From: Haloplanus sp. HW8-1 | GTDB taxonomy: Archaea > Halobacteriota > Halobacteria > Halobacteriales > Haloferacaceae | Length of the DNA: 64,000 nucleotides | Assembly (NCBI RefSeq): GCF_023703795.1 | Contig: NZ_CP098518.1 | Location: forward strand, 1,736,001-1,800,000 | Direction: 5' to 3' | Shown here: positions 22,710 through 31,998 of the stretch, in pieces | Position numbering within the stretch: position 1 is the first letter of the stretch | How the letters are laid out: each line of letters begins with the position of its first letter | Notes under the pieces: generated by a model | Databases searched by the model: none | Seen by the model: the letters and a program-made list of their open reading frames with translations, nothing else | What the model was told of the DNA's origin: nothing | Translations under genes and position numbers: made by a program

Positions 22710-24890
22710 TCACTCCGCCCGTCGACCGCCGTGTCCGGGGTAATCGCGTTCGAATCGGTCGGTGATCTCGTCGCGGTCGATCGAGACGACGACCGGCCGC
22801 CCGTGCGGACAGGCGAAGGGGTTCTCACAGTCGTCGAGCGCCGCCAACAGGTCGACGACCGACCCCTCGGTCAGCGACGTGTTCCCCGTGATCGAGGGGT
22901 AACACGCCAGGTCGGCGAGCAGGGCGTCGGCGACGGCGTCGACGGTTTCGCCCGCCGACTCCGCGGCGAAGCCGGTCAGCGCGTCCCGGAGGTGCGACGG
23001 ATCGAGCGCCGCGTCGAACACCGTCGGCACGGTCCGTACCTCGACGGTCCGGTCGTCGGTCCGATCGGCGTGAAACCCCAGTTCCGCCAGCGCGTCGCGG
23101 TAGGTGTCGAACAGCGCCGCCTCCCGCGCCGTGAGTTCGAGGTCGACCGGCTCGGCCAGCGCCTGCGTCGGCGTCTGCCCCGCCATCTCGGCGCGCAGGC
23201 GCTCGTAGTTGATCCGCTCGTCGGCCGCGTGCTGGTCGATCAGCGCCAGTCCGTCGGGCGTCTCCGCGACGAGGTACGTGTCGTCGTACTGTCCGAGGAC
23301 CCGCATCGCTGGCAGGCGGTCGAACTCGCGGTCCGGCGCCGCCCGCTCCCCGTCGAGTGTCCGCTGCTCGTTCGGCGGCCTGACGCCGCCCGTCGACCAT
23401 TTCCCGTTCCCGTCGCCGTCGGCGCCCCCCACGCCAGCGGACGAGGACTCGCCGCCGTTTGCCGTCCCGGTTGTCCCCGTCGGCGCCTCCGCCTCGTCGG
23501 CCGGCGTCGATCCTCCAGCAGCTGTGCCCGACGCCTCGGCGGCCGCCTCGCCCGACGACTCTCCCGCCACTTCGTCGAGGGTCGGTGATCGCGTCGTCCG
23601 GTCGGTCTCCTCCGGTCCGAGTGCCGTTCCGGCGGCCGACTCCTCTCTCTCCTCGTTGCCTTGCCCGACGCCCGCGCCCGCAGTCGCCGCCGATCCGTCC
23701 CCCGTCCCGCCGCTCTCGCTCCGGTCGAGGTCACCACCCACACCGTCGGCCTCGCCGTCCGGGCCGTCCCCGGCCGCGTCTTCGGGTGCCGCCTCGCCGC
23801 CGGCCACCTCCCGCGTCGGCGACGCCGGCGAAATCTCGGTCTCCGCGGGCGCCGACCGGCCACGAGGTGCCGACGAGCGGACCAGTCCCTCGTCGAGCAA
23901 CGCCTCGCTGACGGCCGTCCGCACGGCGTCGGCCACGGCGTCCTCGTCGTCGAACCGAACCTCCATCTTGCGGGGGTGGACGTTCACGTCGACGGCCCCG
24001 TTCGGCACCTCGACGAAGAGGACGGCGAAGGGGTAGCGATCGGTCGCGAGTTGGCCGTCGTAGGCGTCGAGGACGGCCTCGCGGAGCGTCCCCGCGGTGA
24101 CGTAGCGGCCGTTGACGAACGTCGAGAGGTACTCTCGGCCGGCGCGGGTCGTCTCGGGATGGCTCACCAGCCCGGACACCGACTCGACGGGGTCGGCCGG
24201 GTCGGCCGATACGGCCACCATCGAGGATGCAACCTCCCGGCCGTAGACGGCGAGGATCGTCGATTCGAGGTCGCCGCTCCCCTCGGTGGCGAACACCTCC
24301 CGCCCGTCGTGTTCGAGCGTCGTCGCCACGTCGGGGTTGGCGAGGGCGTACTGCGTGACGACGCGGTTGACGTGGTCGAACTCCGTCGCCTCCGTCTTCA
24401 GGAACTTCCGCCGGGCCGGCGTGTTGTAGAACAGGTCGTCGACCTCGACGACGGTGCCGGGCGGACAGCCCGAGGGGGTGACCCCACCCACCTCGCCCCC
24501 CTCGACGGTCAGTTCGTGCCCGCGCCCGCCCTCGCGGGCGCGCGAGCGGATCGTCAGCCGCGACACCGCGCCGATGGTGTGCAGCGCCTCGCCCCGGAAG
24601 CCGAGGGTGCCGACCCGATCCAGGTCCGCGCCCGAACTGATCTTGCTCGTCGTATGTTCCTCGACCGCGCGTTCGAGGTCCGTCGCGGTCATGCCGACCC
24701 CGTCGTCACGGACCCGGATCCCCTCGACGCCGCCGCCTTCGACGGCGACGGTCACGCGCGAGGCGTCCGCGTCCAGGCTGTTCTCGAACAGTTCCTTCAC
24801 GACGCTGGCCGGCCGCTCGACCACCTCGCCGGCGGCGATGCGGCGAACCGTCGCGTCGTCCAGTGCGTGGATGGTCGGCGTGTCGCTCAC
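22710..24890 (-). CDS. mutL: DNA mismatch repair protein MutL
   Basis: A 726-residue GHKL ATPase with C-terminal dimer/endonuclease domain. N-terminal motifs: ELFENSLDADA (about 34-44), DDGVGM and GFRGEAL. A disordered, Glu/Gly/Ala-rich linker spans about 345-515. The C-terminal domain has the endonuclease motif DQHAADERINYE from residue 552, fitting DQHA(x)2E(x)4E, and CPHGRP at 694-699. It should therefore be a nicking-type MutL, unlike E. coli MutL. It lies on the same strand as mutS, about 3 kb away with four unrelated genes between. Confidence 0.97.
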   Translation of the reverse strand: MSDTPTIHALDDATVRRIAAGEVVERPASVVKELFENSLDADASRVTVAVEGGGVEGIRVRDDGVGMTATDLERAVEEHTTSKISSGADLDRVGTLGFRGEALHTIGAVSRLTIRSRAREGGRGHELTVEGGEVGGVTPSGCPPGTVVEVDDLFYNTPARRKFLKTEATEFDHVNRVVTQYALANPDVATTLEHDGREVFATEGSGDLESTILAVYGREVASSMVAVSADPADPVESVSGLVSHPETTRAGREYLSTFVNGRYVTAGTLREAVLDAYDGQLATDRYPFAVLFVEVPNGAVDVNVHPRKMEVRFDDEDAVADAVRTAVSEALLDEGLVRSSAPRGRSAPAETEISPASPTREVAGGEAAPEDAAGDGPDGEADGVGGDLDRSESGGTGDGSAATAGAGVGQGNEEREESAAGTALGPEETDRTTRSPTLDEVAGESSGEAAAEASGTAAGGSTPADEAEAPTGTTGTANGGESSSAGVGGADGDGNGKWSTGGVRPPNEQRTLDGERAAPDREFDRLPAMRVLGQYDDTYLVAETPDGLALIDQHAADERINYERLRAEMAGQTPTQALAEPVDLELTAREAALFDTYRDALAELGFHADRTDDRTVEVRTVPTVFDAALDPSHLRDALTGFAAESAGETVDAVADALLADLACYPSITGNTSLTEGSVVDLLAALDDCENPFACPHGRPVVVSIDRDEITDRFERDYPGHGGRRAE

Positions 24891-24954
24891 GACCCGTACC
24901 CTCGGGTGGAAGGATCATCAACGCCACGGTGGGGCGGTGCCCCGAAGTCCGTCG

Positions 24955-25422
24955 CTACTCGACGTCCAGGACGTCGATTTCGAACGTCAGCGTTTCGCCC
25001 GCCAGCGGATGTTCGAAGTCGACCTGAACGGCGTCCTCGTCGACGCCGACGACGGTACCGACCGCGCCGCCCTGTGCGCGAACCTGCAGGCCCTCCGCGG
25101 GTTCCTGGCCGACCATCCCTTCGAACTGCTGGGGTTCGAATTCGCGGACGTTGTCGCCGTCTGCCTCGCCGTATGCCTCCGCCGGGGGGACCGTGATCGT
25201 CTCGGAGTCGCCCGCCTCCAGTCCCACCAGTCCCTCCTCCATCCCCTCGATGAGGTTGCCCGCGCCGACTTCGACGGTGAGGGGTTCGAACTCGCGGTCG
25301 GGCTGTTCGTCGAGGAGGCCGGCCTCCTCGGCGACCGATTCGTCGGTGGTGTCGAAGACCGTCCCGTCGTCGAGGCGACCAGTGTACGCGATGGTGACCG
25401 AGTCGCCGGTAGAAATCGTCAT
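24955..25422 (-). CDS. FKBP-type peptidyl-prolyl cis-trans isomerase (SlyD-like)
   Basis: A 155-residue isomerase/chaperone. The FKBP domain is split by an IF (insert-in-flap) chaperone domain as in SlyD: DSVTIAYTGRLDDGTVFD at the N-terminus, the NLIEGMEEGLVGLEAGD segment, then the inserted part around residues 85-130, and HPLAGETLTFEIDVLDVE at the end. The His-rich tail of bacterial SlyD is absent. The start at 25422 gives MTISTGD; the longer open frame upstream overlaps the neighbouring gene and is not family-like. Cytoplasmic folding aid. Confidence 0.93.
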   Translation of the reverse strand: MTISTGDSVTIAYTGRLDDGTVFDTTDESVAEEAGLLDEQPDREFEPLTVEVGAGNLIEGMEEGLVGLEAGDSETITVPPAEAYGEADGDNVREFEPQQFEGMVGQEPAEGLQVRAQGGAVGTVVGVDEDAVQVDFEHPLAGETLTFEIDVLDVE

Positions 25423-25460
25423 GCCCAACCCAGTGCCGTGGGACGCATAAGGGCTTGGTA

Positions 25461-25814
25461 TCACTCCGCGGGCTCGTATCCCTCGTAGATGCGGTCCATC
25501 CGTGCGGCCATCACGAAGTCGGTCTTGTGGAGACCGTCGATCTTGTGGGTCCACATGTCCACCTCCACTTCCCCCCACGCCAGCGCGATGTCGGGGTGGT
25601 GCCACTCCTCCTCGGCGAGTTCGCCGATCTCGTAGGTGAACTCCAGGGCGTCCCTGAAGTCCTCGAAGACGTACTCCGCGTGGAGGTGGTGATCGTCGAC
25701 GACCTCCCACACGTCCGTCCGGAGGTCGTCGAGGTACTGCCCGTACTCCTCGCCGGTCAGGGGGTCGTCGTCGCTGGTGCAGGCTTCACAGGGTTCGTCT
25801 GCCAGTGAGGACAT
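25461..25814 (-). CDS. 4a-hydroxytetrahydrobiopterin dehydratase (PCD/DCoH)
   Basis: A 117-residue pterin-4a-carbinolamine dehydratase. The family motif is visible as [19 protein letters not shown], with paired His and Pro of the active site, followed by [19 protein letters not shown] Cys-containing N-terminal stretch (CEACTS) is also present. It recycles pterin cofactor used by aromatic amino acid hydroxylases or related enzymes, or acts in molybdopterin-linked chemistry. It lies 38 nt upstream of the FKBP gene on the same strand and may be cotranscribed. Confidence 0.9.
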   Translation of the reverse strand: MSSLADEPCEACTSDDDPLTGEEYGQYLDDLRTDVWEVVDDHHLHAEYVFEDFRDALEFTYEIGELAEEEWHHPDIALAWGEVEVDMWTHKIDGLHKTDFVMAARMDRIYEGYEPAE

Positions 25815-25875
25815 GGATCCCCGTATGGGTGCCGACGGTTTGTACGTTCGGCCCCGTTTCGACCGTCTGGCTCAG

Positions 25876-26041
25876 GCCTCGTCGACCATCCCGCCGAACG
25901 CCTCGCTCGGGGCGACCGAGGCGTTCTGGAACGACCCCTACGCCTCGTCGACCATCCCGCCGAACGCCTCGCTCGGGGCGACCGAGGCGTTCTGGGACGA
26001 CCCCTACGCCTCGTCGACCATCCCGCCGAACGCCTCGCTCG
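25876..26041 (-). repeat. 66-bp tandem repeat duplicating the 3' end of the oxidoreductase gene
   Basis: Two full 66-bp units (25876-25941 and 25942-26007) differ at one base and are followed by a 34-bp partial third unit (26008-26041) that is the real gene end. Each full unit repeats the last 11 codons of the gene plus its stop codon and a 10-codon spacer, all in the same frame. Copies at this identity indicate recent slippage or unequal exchange. Read through, each would add a segment like ASVAPSEAFGGMVDEA. Confidence 0.9.
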
Positions 26042-26591
26042 CGTCCGCCGGCACGTCGAAGTCGTGGTAATGCTCGCCTTTCTCCTTGCTCAGGATGTTC
26101 AGCGCCGCCGCCGCGCCGTCGCCCGCCGCGATGACGGCCTGCCACTCCTCGGCCCGGACCATCGCGCCCGTGGCGTAGGCGTCCGTCACGCTCGTCTCCA
26201 TCTCCACGCCCACCTCGACGACGCCGCCGCCGTCGGTCGCACACCCGAGGTCCTCGGCGAGGCTCCGGTCGGCGCCCGTCGCCAGGATCAGGTAGTCGGC
26301 CTCGTGTTCGCCGCCGTCGGTCGTCACGGCGAACCCGTCGCCGCTCTCCGCGAGCCCCGTCACTTCCTCGCCCTGCCGGCGGTCGACGCCGAAGTCGTCG
26401 ACCTGTTGTCGCGTCACGCCCATGAACTCCGATCCCCCGATCGAGCCGATCCCGGGGTAGTTGAACAGGTGGGCCTTGTGCATCCACGTCTCGTCGGTGT
26501 CGAACACCGTCGTGTCGAGGCCGTTTTTCGCCGTGAACAGTGCCGAGCTCAGGCCGGCGGGACCGCCGCCGACGACGATGACTGACGCCAT
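26004..26591 (-). CDS. FAD-dependent NAD(P)-disulfide-type oxidoreductase, short
   Basis: A 195-residue flavoprotein of the thioredoxin-reductase superfamily. The dinucleotide-binding motif VVGGGPAGLSSALF is at residues 6-19, the YLILATGADRS segment at about 101, and the C-terminal AYATGAMVRAEEWQAVIAAGDGAAAALNI gives the typical second FAD contact. The central NAD(P)-binding domain with CxxC of full thioredoxin reductases is missing, so it is a single-domain, FAD-only form known in haloarchaea. The gene ends in a 66-bp unit repeated downstream. Electron partner unknown. Confidence 0.8.
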   Translation of the reverse strand: MASVIVVGGGPAGLSSALFTAKNGLDTTVFDTDETWMHKAHLFNYPGIGSIGGSEFMGVTRQQVDDFGVDRRQGEEVTGLAESGDGFAVTTDGGEHEADYLILATGADRSLAEDLGCATDGGGVVEVGVEMETSVTDAYATGAMVRAEEWQAVIAAGDGAAAALNILSKEKGEHYHDFDVPADASEAFGGMVDEA

Positions 26592-26669
26592 ACACCCATG
26601 TCACTGCCCCGACTGAAATAGGTGTCTCAACCGGAACCGGACTCGGGTTCGGTCGCCGACGCCAGCGCG

Positions 26670-27620
26670 CTACATCCCGTCGTCCATCGTCCCGTGTGGC
26701 GTCAGCGTCACGCGCACCACGTCGCTCGCCGCGGGGTACTCGTGGCCGTCGTCCACGTCGTCGAGGCGGCGCACGACTCCGCCCTCGTCGTCGCCCTGGT
26801 CCGGACGCTCCTGGGCGGGTGCCTGATCCGCTCCCCGTCCCGGGGGCTGGTTGGGTTCGGTCCCCGCGTCCCAGAGGTCGACGCCGGCGGTCACGTCGCC
26901 CTCGACCGGGTCGCCGTCCGCGGGCCACAGCGTGATGCCCGACGCGCCCGGCGCGACGAACACGTCGTTCGACGGAACGAACATGCTCGCCAGGGAGAGT
27001 CGGTGGCCGGGCCGCGCCTCGACGTCGAACTCGAAGGCACCGCCGGGGGCGATGGGCGACGCCCCGGGCACCTCGCCGGTCGGGTCGTTCGGGTCCGCGA
27101 CGGTCCGCTCCGGCGTGTACGCCCCCGCGGCGACGACGCCCATGCTCCCCGTCCGCTCCCGGAGTTCGCCGACGAGTCCGGTCTCGCCCTCGAACCCGGT
27201 CGGCGGCCCGGCCTCGGCCAGCGCTTCGAGGCCGACCGACGCCCGTTCACCCGGAGTGAAGATGGGGTTCTCGCCCGTGTGGACCGCGAACGCCCCCGGC
27301 GTGAGCCAGACGGCCCCGCCCGTCGGCGTCTCCGCGCCGTAGACGTCCATCGGTGCGACGTTCTCCATCCGGACGGTGACGGTGACCGACTCCATCCCTT
27401 CGTCCATGGACTCGGTCGCCTCGCCGTCCATTGATTCGGTCGTTTCGTCGTCCATGGACTCGGTGCCGGTCGTTCCGTCGCCCATGGATTCGGTCGGTTC
27501 GCCGCCCATGGCGTCGGTCTCGGTACCTCCCTCGCCGCCGCCGCTACACCCCGCGAGCGCCGCGATGGTCGTGCTTCCCGCGACTGCGAGGAATCGCCGC
27601 CGTGACGTGTCGTTCGACAT
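26670..27620 (-). CDS. Spondin-domain-like Tat lipoprotein
   Basis: An exported lipoprotein of 316 residues. Signal: SRRRFLAVAG (twin arginine) and lipobox ALAGC with the lipid-acceptor Cys at residue 25. A linker of repeated ESMD units (about 35-85) follows. The main domain contains VTVTVRMENVAPMDVYG, GAFAVHTGENPIFTPG and the RLSLASMFVPSNDVF stretch that I recognise from bacterial and archaeal spondin_N-type domains. The ATG at 27620 gives the Tat signal; an earlier ATG adds four residues. Function probably cell-surface binding. Confidence 0.75.
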   Translation of the reverse strand: MSNDTSRRRFLAVAGSTTIAALAGCSGGGEGGTETDAMGGEPTESMGDGTTGTESMDDETTESMDGEATESMDEGMESVTVTVRMENVAPMDVYGAETPTGGAVWLTPGAFAVHTGENPIFTPGERASVGLEALAEAGPPTGFEGETGLVGELRERTGSMGVVAAGAYTPERTVADPNDPTGEVPGASPIAPGGAFEFDVEARPGHRLSLASMFVPSNDVFVAPGASGITLWPADGDPVEGDVTAGVDLWDAGTEPNQPPGRGADQAPAQERPDQGDDEGGVVRRLDDVDDGHEYPAASDVVRVTLTPHGTMDDGM

Positions 27621-27762
27621 CACGTCCGGCACGCCGTCCGGGGGCCGAAAGTAGATTTTTCAAGATCCATCGGGGATGAATCCAAAGGCCGTCTAGAATC
27701 CGTCGCAACTGGACGGGACGAGGGTCGCGGCGACCGTCACGGTCGGCGGTCGCTCCGGGCCG

Positions 27763-30393
27763 TCAGCCCTCGTCGTCGAGACGGTCCTGCCACTCGCGGA
27801 CCCGCGTCATGAGGTCGACCGGCGACGTCTCCGCGACGCTCGTCTCCCGCAGTTCCGCGAGGACCGACTCCGTCGTCGGATCGAGCGTCCCGTCGTCCTC
27901 GTCGTCCGTCCCGTCGGTCCGGAAGTCGCCCGCCCCGAGGTCGAAGACGGCCTGCGTGGTTCCCCCGTCGCCCGCCCCGGCCCCGCGGGCCTCGATGGCT
28001 CGGTCCTCGCGCAGGCGGTCGAGCACCTCCCGCGACCGGCCGACGACCGGTTCGGGGACCCCCGCGAGGTCGGCGACGTGGACGCCGTAACTCCGGTCGG
28101 TCGGCCCCTCCTCGACGGTTCGAAGAAACGTGATGTCCCCGTCGCCGCCGTCGTCGCCCGCGACGGCGACGTGGACGTTCTCGACCCGTGGCAGGTGATC
28201 GGCGAGCGCCGTCAGTTCGTGGTAGTGGGTGGCGAAGAGACATTTACACCCCACCTCGTTGTGGACGTACTCCGTCGTCGCCCACGCGATGGAGATGCCG
28301 TCGTACGTCGCCGTCCCGCGGCCCACCTCGTCGAGGACGACCAGCGACTCCTCGGTCGCCGAGTGGAGGATGTTGCTCAACTCCTGCATCTCGACCATGA
28401 ACGTCGACCGCCCGCCCGCGAGTTCGTCGAGAGCGCCGACACGCGTGTAGATGCCGTCGACGACGCCGACCGTCGCCGCCCGCGCGGGGACGAAACTCCC
28501 CGCCTGTGCCAGCAGGACGATCAGGGCGGCCTGTCGCATGTACGTCGACTTGCCGCTCATGTTCGGCCCGGTGACCAGGAGGAAGCCGCGGTCCTCGTCC
28601 AGGTGCAGGTCGTTGGGGACGAAGTCGGTCGTCGTCTCGACGACCGGGTGGCGCCCCGCTTCGACGACCAGCGGCCCCGGATCGACCACCTCGGGCCGCG
28701 TCCAGTCCTGGCTCGCGGCGTGGGTCGCGAGCGAGGCCAGGGCGTCCACCGTCGCCAGCGTCCGCCCCACGTCCTGCAGGAGTTCGGCCCGGGCGGCGAC
28801 CCGGTCGCGCAGGTCACGGAAGAGGTCGTACTCCAGGTCGCCGCGGGCCTCCTCTAGCCGTAACACCTCGCGTTCGCGCTCTTCGAGTTCGTCGGTGGTG
28901 TACCGCCGGGAGTTTTTCAGCGTCTTGATCTCCCGGTAGTCGTCGGGGACGGCGTCGGTCTCCGAGTTCCCCACCTGGATGTAGTAGCCGTCGGTCCTGT
29001 TGCGGTCGACCTGGAGGTGGGTGATGCCAGTCCGGTCCTTCTGCCGGGTGGCGAGGCCGTCGAGCCAGCCCTTCGCCTCCTCGTACCGGTCGATCAGGGC
29101 GTCGAGTTCGTCGTCGTAGCCGCGGCGAAAGAGGCCGCCCTCGGTGATCGTTCCCGGGGGATCCTCGACGAGGGCGGCGTCGAGGTCCGCCCGCAGATTC
29201 GCCGCAGCCTCCCGGTCCGGCCGGTCGACGATGGCCGGGAGCGGGGAGTCCGCGAGGCGGGTGTCGGCCACCGCCTCCACGAGCGCCGGAAGGACCTCGA
29301 GGGTGTCCCGGACCGCGAGCAGGTCGCCCGCGTCCGCACTTCCGCCCGTCGCCCGCGCGGCCAGGCGTTCGAGGTCGTAGGCGTCGCCGAGGATCTCTCG
29401 GACCCGGTCGCGGGCTAGCGCCGCCTCGGTGAGTGCCGCGACGCTGTCGAGGCGGCGATCGATCACGTCCCGGTCGCGACGGGGGCGCGTGAGCCACTCC
29501 CGGAGGCGGCGCCGCCCGGCGCTCGTGACCGTGTGATCCACCGTCGCCAGCAGCGACCCCTCGCGCTCGCCGTGCATCGTCTCCGTGAGTTCGAGGTTGC
29601 GCTGTGTCGTCGCGTCGAGGTCGAGATGATCGCCAGCGTCGTAGGTCCCCAATCGCGTCAGTGCGTCGAGGACGCCGACCCCCGTCTCCTCGACGTACGC
29701 GAGGACCGCGCCGGCGGCGGCGACGCCAGCCCGGTCGTCGAGCCCGACGCTGTCGAGGAGGCCGTCGCCGAAGTGATCGCGCAGTCGACGCTCGGCCCGC
29801 CCCGGCGCGAACGCCGCGTCGTCGTGTTCGGTCACCGGCGCGTCGGTCCGTTCCTGGATCCGAGCCCGCAGGTCATCGTCGGCCCGGACCGTCGGTCCCG
29901 GCAGCACCTCCGCGGGGGCGAACCGGTGGAGTTCGGCGACGACTTCGGCGCCGTCGTCGGTCGTCGTCACGAGGAACTTCCCGGTCGTCACGTCCGCGAG
30001 TGCGAGGCCGTAGCGCCCGTCGACGCCGACGACCGTCGCCAGGAACTGCGCCGTCGGGTCAGTCGTCTCCAGCAGGGTACCGGGGGTGACGACCCGCGTG
30101 ATCTCGCGGGCGTGGCCGTCCTCGGTTTCGTACTGGTCCGCGACGGCGACACGGTAGCCCCGCTCGACGAGCGCCTTCAGGTACGGCGTCAGGTCGTCGA
30201 CCGGGACTCCGGCCATCGGATACGTCGATCCGTGGGATGACTTCTCCGACACCTTCAGGTCGAGTTCGTCGCCGACGAACTCGGCGTCTTCCGCGAAGAA
30301 CTCGTAGAAATCGCCACACTGCATCGCCAGCAGATCGGCGTCGGTCTCCGCTTTCAGAGCGAGAAACTCCCCGACGATGCCGTCCGCAGTCAT
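27763..30393 (-). CDS. mutS: DNA mismatch repair protein MutS
   Basis: Full-length MutS of about 876 residues that recognises mismatches and recruits MutL. Mismatch-contact motif FYEFF (Phe-x-Glu) at about residues 29-33. The core and clamp regions follow, with an ATPase at the C-terminus: Walker A GPNMSGKST near 608-616, Walker B VVLDEVGRGT, and the ATHYHEL signature. The C-terminal 90 residues are variable and acidic. The start is ATG 30393 or the GTG two codons before. Together with mutL this gives a complete MutS/MutL pathway. Confidence 0.97.
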   Translation of the reverse strand: MTADGIVGEFLALKAETDADLLAMQCGDFYEFFAEDAEFVGDELDLKVSEKSSHGSTYPMAGVPVDDLTPYLKALVERGYRVAVADQYETEDGHAREITRVVTPGTLLETTDPTAQFLATVVGVDGRYGLALADVTTGKFLVTTTDDGAEVVAELHRFAPAEVLPGPTVRADDDLRARIQERTDAPVTEHDDAAFAPGRAERRLRDHFGDGLLDSVGLDDRAGVAAAGAVLAYVEETGVGVLDALTRLGTYDAGDHLDLDATTQRNLELTETMHGEREGSLLATVDHTVTSAGRRRLREWLTRPRRDRDVIDRRLDSVAALTEAALARDRVREILGDAYDLERLAARATGGSADAGDLLAVRDTLEVLPALVEAVADTRLADSPLPAIVDRPDREAAANLRADLDAALVEDPPGTITEGGLFRRGYDDELDALIDRYEEAKGWLDGLATRQKDRTGITHLQVDRNRTDGYYIQVGNSETDAVPDDYREIKTLKNSRRYTTDELEEREREVLRLEEARGDLEYDLFRDLRDRVAARAELLQDVGRTLATVDALASLATHAASQDWTRPEVVDPGPLVVEAGRHPVVETTTDFVPNDLHLDEDRGFLLVTGPNMSGKSTYMRQAALIVLLAQAGSFVPARAATVGVVDGIYTRVGALDELAGGRSTFMVEMQELSNILHSATEESLVVLDEVGRGTATYDGISIAWATTEYVHNEVGCKCLFATHYHELTALADHLPRVENVHVAVAGDDGGDGDITFLRTVEEGPTDRSYGVHVADLAGVPEPVVGRSREVLDRLREDRAIEARGAGAGDGGTTQAVFDLGAGDFRTDGTDDEDDGTLDPTTESVLAELRETSVAETSPVDLMTRVREWQDRLDDEG

Positions 30394-30437
30394 ACTCACA
30401 CCCGAGCCGCCGTCGGATAAAACGCTGTGGGTCTCGG

Positions 30438-31817
30438 CTACGACTCGGCGGCGTCGAGCAGCGTGAACACCCGCTCGCCCAGCGCCGCCGGCGTCTCGGC
30501 GACGAGTTTGATGATCGCCTCCTTGCCCACGTCGCCCCGGTCGAGGACGGCGACGGGCGTCGGGTCACCCGCATCGACGGCTCCGAACGCTTGCCGTGCG
30601 CCCCAGCCCATCGTTCCGCTCGCGTCCGCGGGTTCGGCGTCGCGGTCGTACTCGGCGACGGGGCCGTCGAGCGCCGCGGTCGCCGCCTCCGTCCCGTCGT
30701 CGAACCGGCAGTTGACGGCAAAGCGGAGGTCGGGGTCGAACTCCCGGGCCGCGAGCAGGAAGCGGGCGACGTGCGAGGAGGCGCCAAGGCGGACGCCGCG
30801 ATTGGGGGCGACCCCCGAGAACGTGCGGGTGATGCGCCCCTCGACGGCGGCCGTCTCGCCGACCGCCTCGGCGTACTCGGTGGCGCCGACGACGTTCATC
30901 CCCACCTCGGGGACGAGTCGGGAGACGTCGCGGTCGACGAACGCCGCGACCACCTCGGCGACGTCGGTCATCGTCCGGTGTCGGTCGGCCGCCTCACGGA
31001 GCGCGGCGAGGTGGTGGACCGCGCCCGGCCCCTCGCCGACGTCGAGGCCGTACCGCACTGCCCGCTCCATGAACGCTGTCGCCGCCTCGACGGCGTAGCC
31101 GAGCGTCTCCCCGTGGGCTATGTGGGCGGCGATGGCACTCGACAGCGTACAGCCGGAGCCGTGGGTGGCGTCTGTGTCGATCCGAGGGTGTTCGAACGTC
31201 CGCACCGTCGGCTCCCCGTCGGGGAGCGCACTGACCAGCGTGTCGGTTACCGTCTCGCCACCGTTCACGTGGCCGCCTTTGACCAGCGCGGCGTCGGCAC
31301 CCATTTCGACGAGCGCCTCGCCGGCCGCCTGGGCACTCTCGCGGTCCGTGGGCTCGATGCCCGTCAGGACTGCGGCCTCGTCGGCGTTCGGCGTGACGAG
31401 TCGCGCCTCGGCGATCAGCGACTCGTAAGCCGCCTCGGCCGCCGCGTCGAGCAGGCGGTCGCCGCTCGCGGCGACCATCACCGGATCGACGACGACGGGT
31501 GCCGTGGCGTCGGCTGCTCGGTCGGCCACCAGATCGATCACCGGTTCGGTCGCGAGCATCCCTGTCTTCACCGCCCCGAGGTCGAGGTCCGTCGCGACGG
31601 CCTCGTACTGCGCCGCGATCTCCTCGACCGGCAGGACGTGCGTACTCTCGACCCCGACGGTGTTCTGGGCCGTGACCGCGGTGACGACCGAAGTCCCGAA
31701 GACGCCGTGGGCCTCCATGGTCTTCAGATCCGCTTGGATCCCCGCCCCGCCGCCGGAGTCGCTCCCGGCGACGGTGAGCGCGACCGGCGGCGAGACTGGC
31801 GCCCGAGCGCGAGTCAT
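30438..31817 (-). CDS. thiD: HMP kinase/HMP-phosphate kinase fused to thiamine-phosphate synthase (ThiD-ThiN)
   Basis: A bifunctional 459-residue enzyme of thiamine synthesis. Residues 1-265 are ThiD (ribokinase fold): [19 protein letters not shown] at the N-terminus, [11 protein letters not shown], and the anion-hole [11 protein letters not shown]. Residues about 285-455 are ThiN, archaeal thiamine-phosphate synthase, with [16 protein letters not shown] and [12 protein letters not shown]. The fusion is common in Euryarchaeota. It does not need ThiE. I see no TPP riboswitch upstream; the 181 nt upstream gap instead has an AT-rich promoter region shared with the divergent membrane gene. Confidence 0.95.
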   Translation of the reverse strand: MTRARAPVSPPVALTVAGSDSGGGAGIQADLKTMEAHGVFGTSVVTAVTAQNTVGVESTHVLPVEEIAAQYEAVATDLDLGAVKTGMLATEPVIDLVADRAADATAPVVVDPVMVAASGDRLLDAAAEAAYESLIAEARLVTPNADEAAVLTGIEPTDRESAQAAGEALVEMGADAALVKGGHVNGGETVTDTLVSALPDGEPTVRTFEHPRIDTDATHGSGCTLSSAIAAHIAHGETLGYAVEAATAFMERAVRYGLDVGEGPGAVHHLAALREAADRHRTMTDVAEVVAAFVDRDVSRLVPEVGMNVVGATEYAEAVGETAAVEGRITRTFSGVAPNRGVRLGASSHVARFLLAAREFDPDLRFAVNCRFDDGTEAATAALDGPVAEYDRDAEPADASGTMGWGARQAFGAVDAGDPTPVAVLDRGDVGKEAIIKLVAETPAALGERVFTLLDAAES

Positions 31818-31998
31818 GCCACGTTCACCCCGGACGCTTCGATCCGACCCAGTCGACGGTCACGACACGGTGCCGCGTCGCATGACGTTGCCATGCAACC
31901 GACTATTACGAGCTGATATTTATCGGTGATGGAGGCGTCGCTGTTCGACCGAAGCGACAAGACCTATCTACGATCGGGGAAAACGCAGGGGCACGTAG
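31818..31998. promoter_or_regulatory. Divergent promoter region thiD / DUF7345-like gene
   Basis: A 181 nt gap with the AT-rich core at about 31900-31925 (ctattacgagctgatattta). Elements can be read both ways. No riboswitch-like conserved THI box is recognised. Confidence 0.35.

Noticed and set aside
30438-31998. TPP riboswitch before thiD
   Set aside because: No THI-box-like conserved sequence could be recognised upstream of the start.
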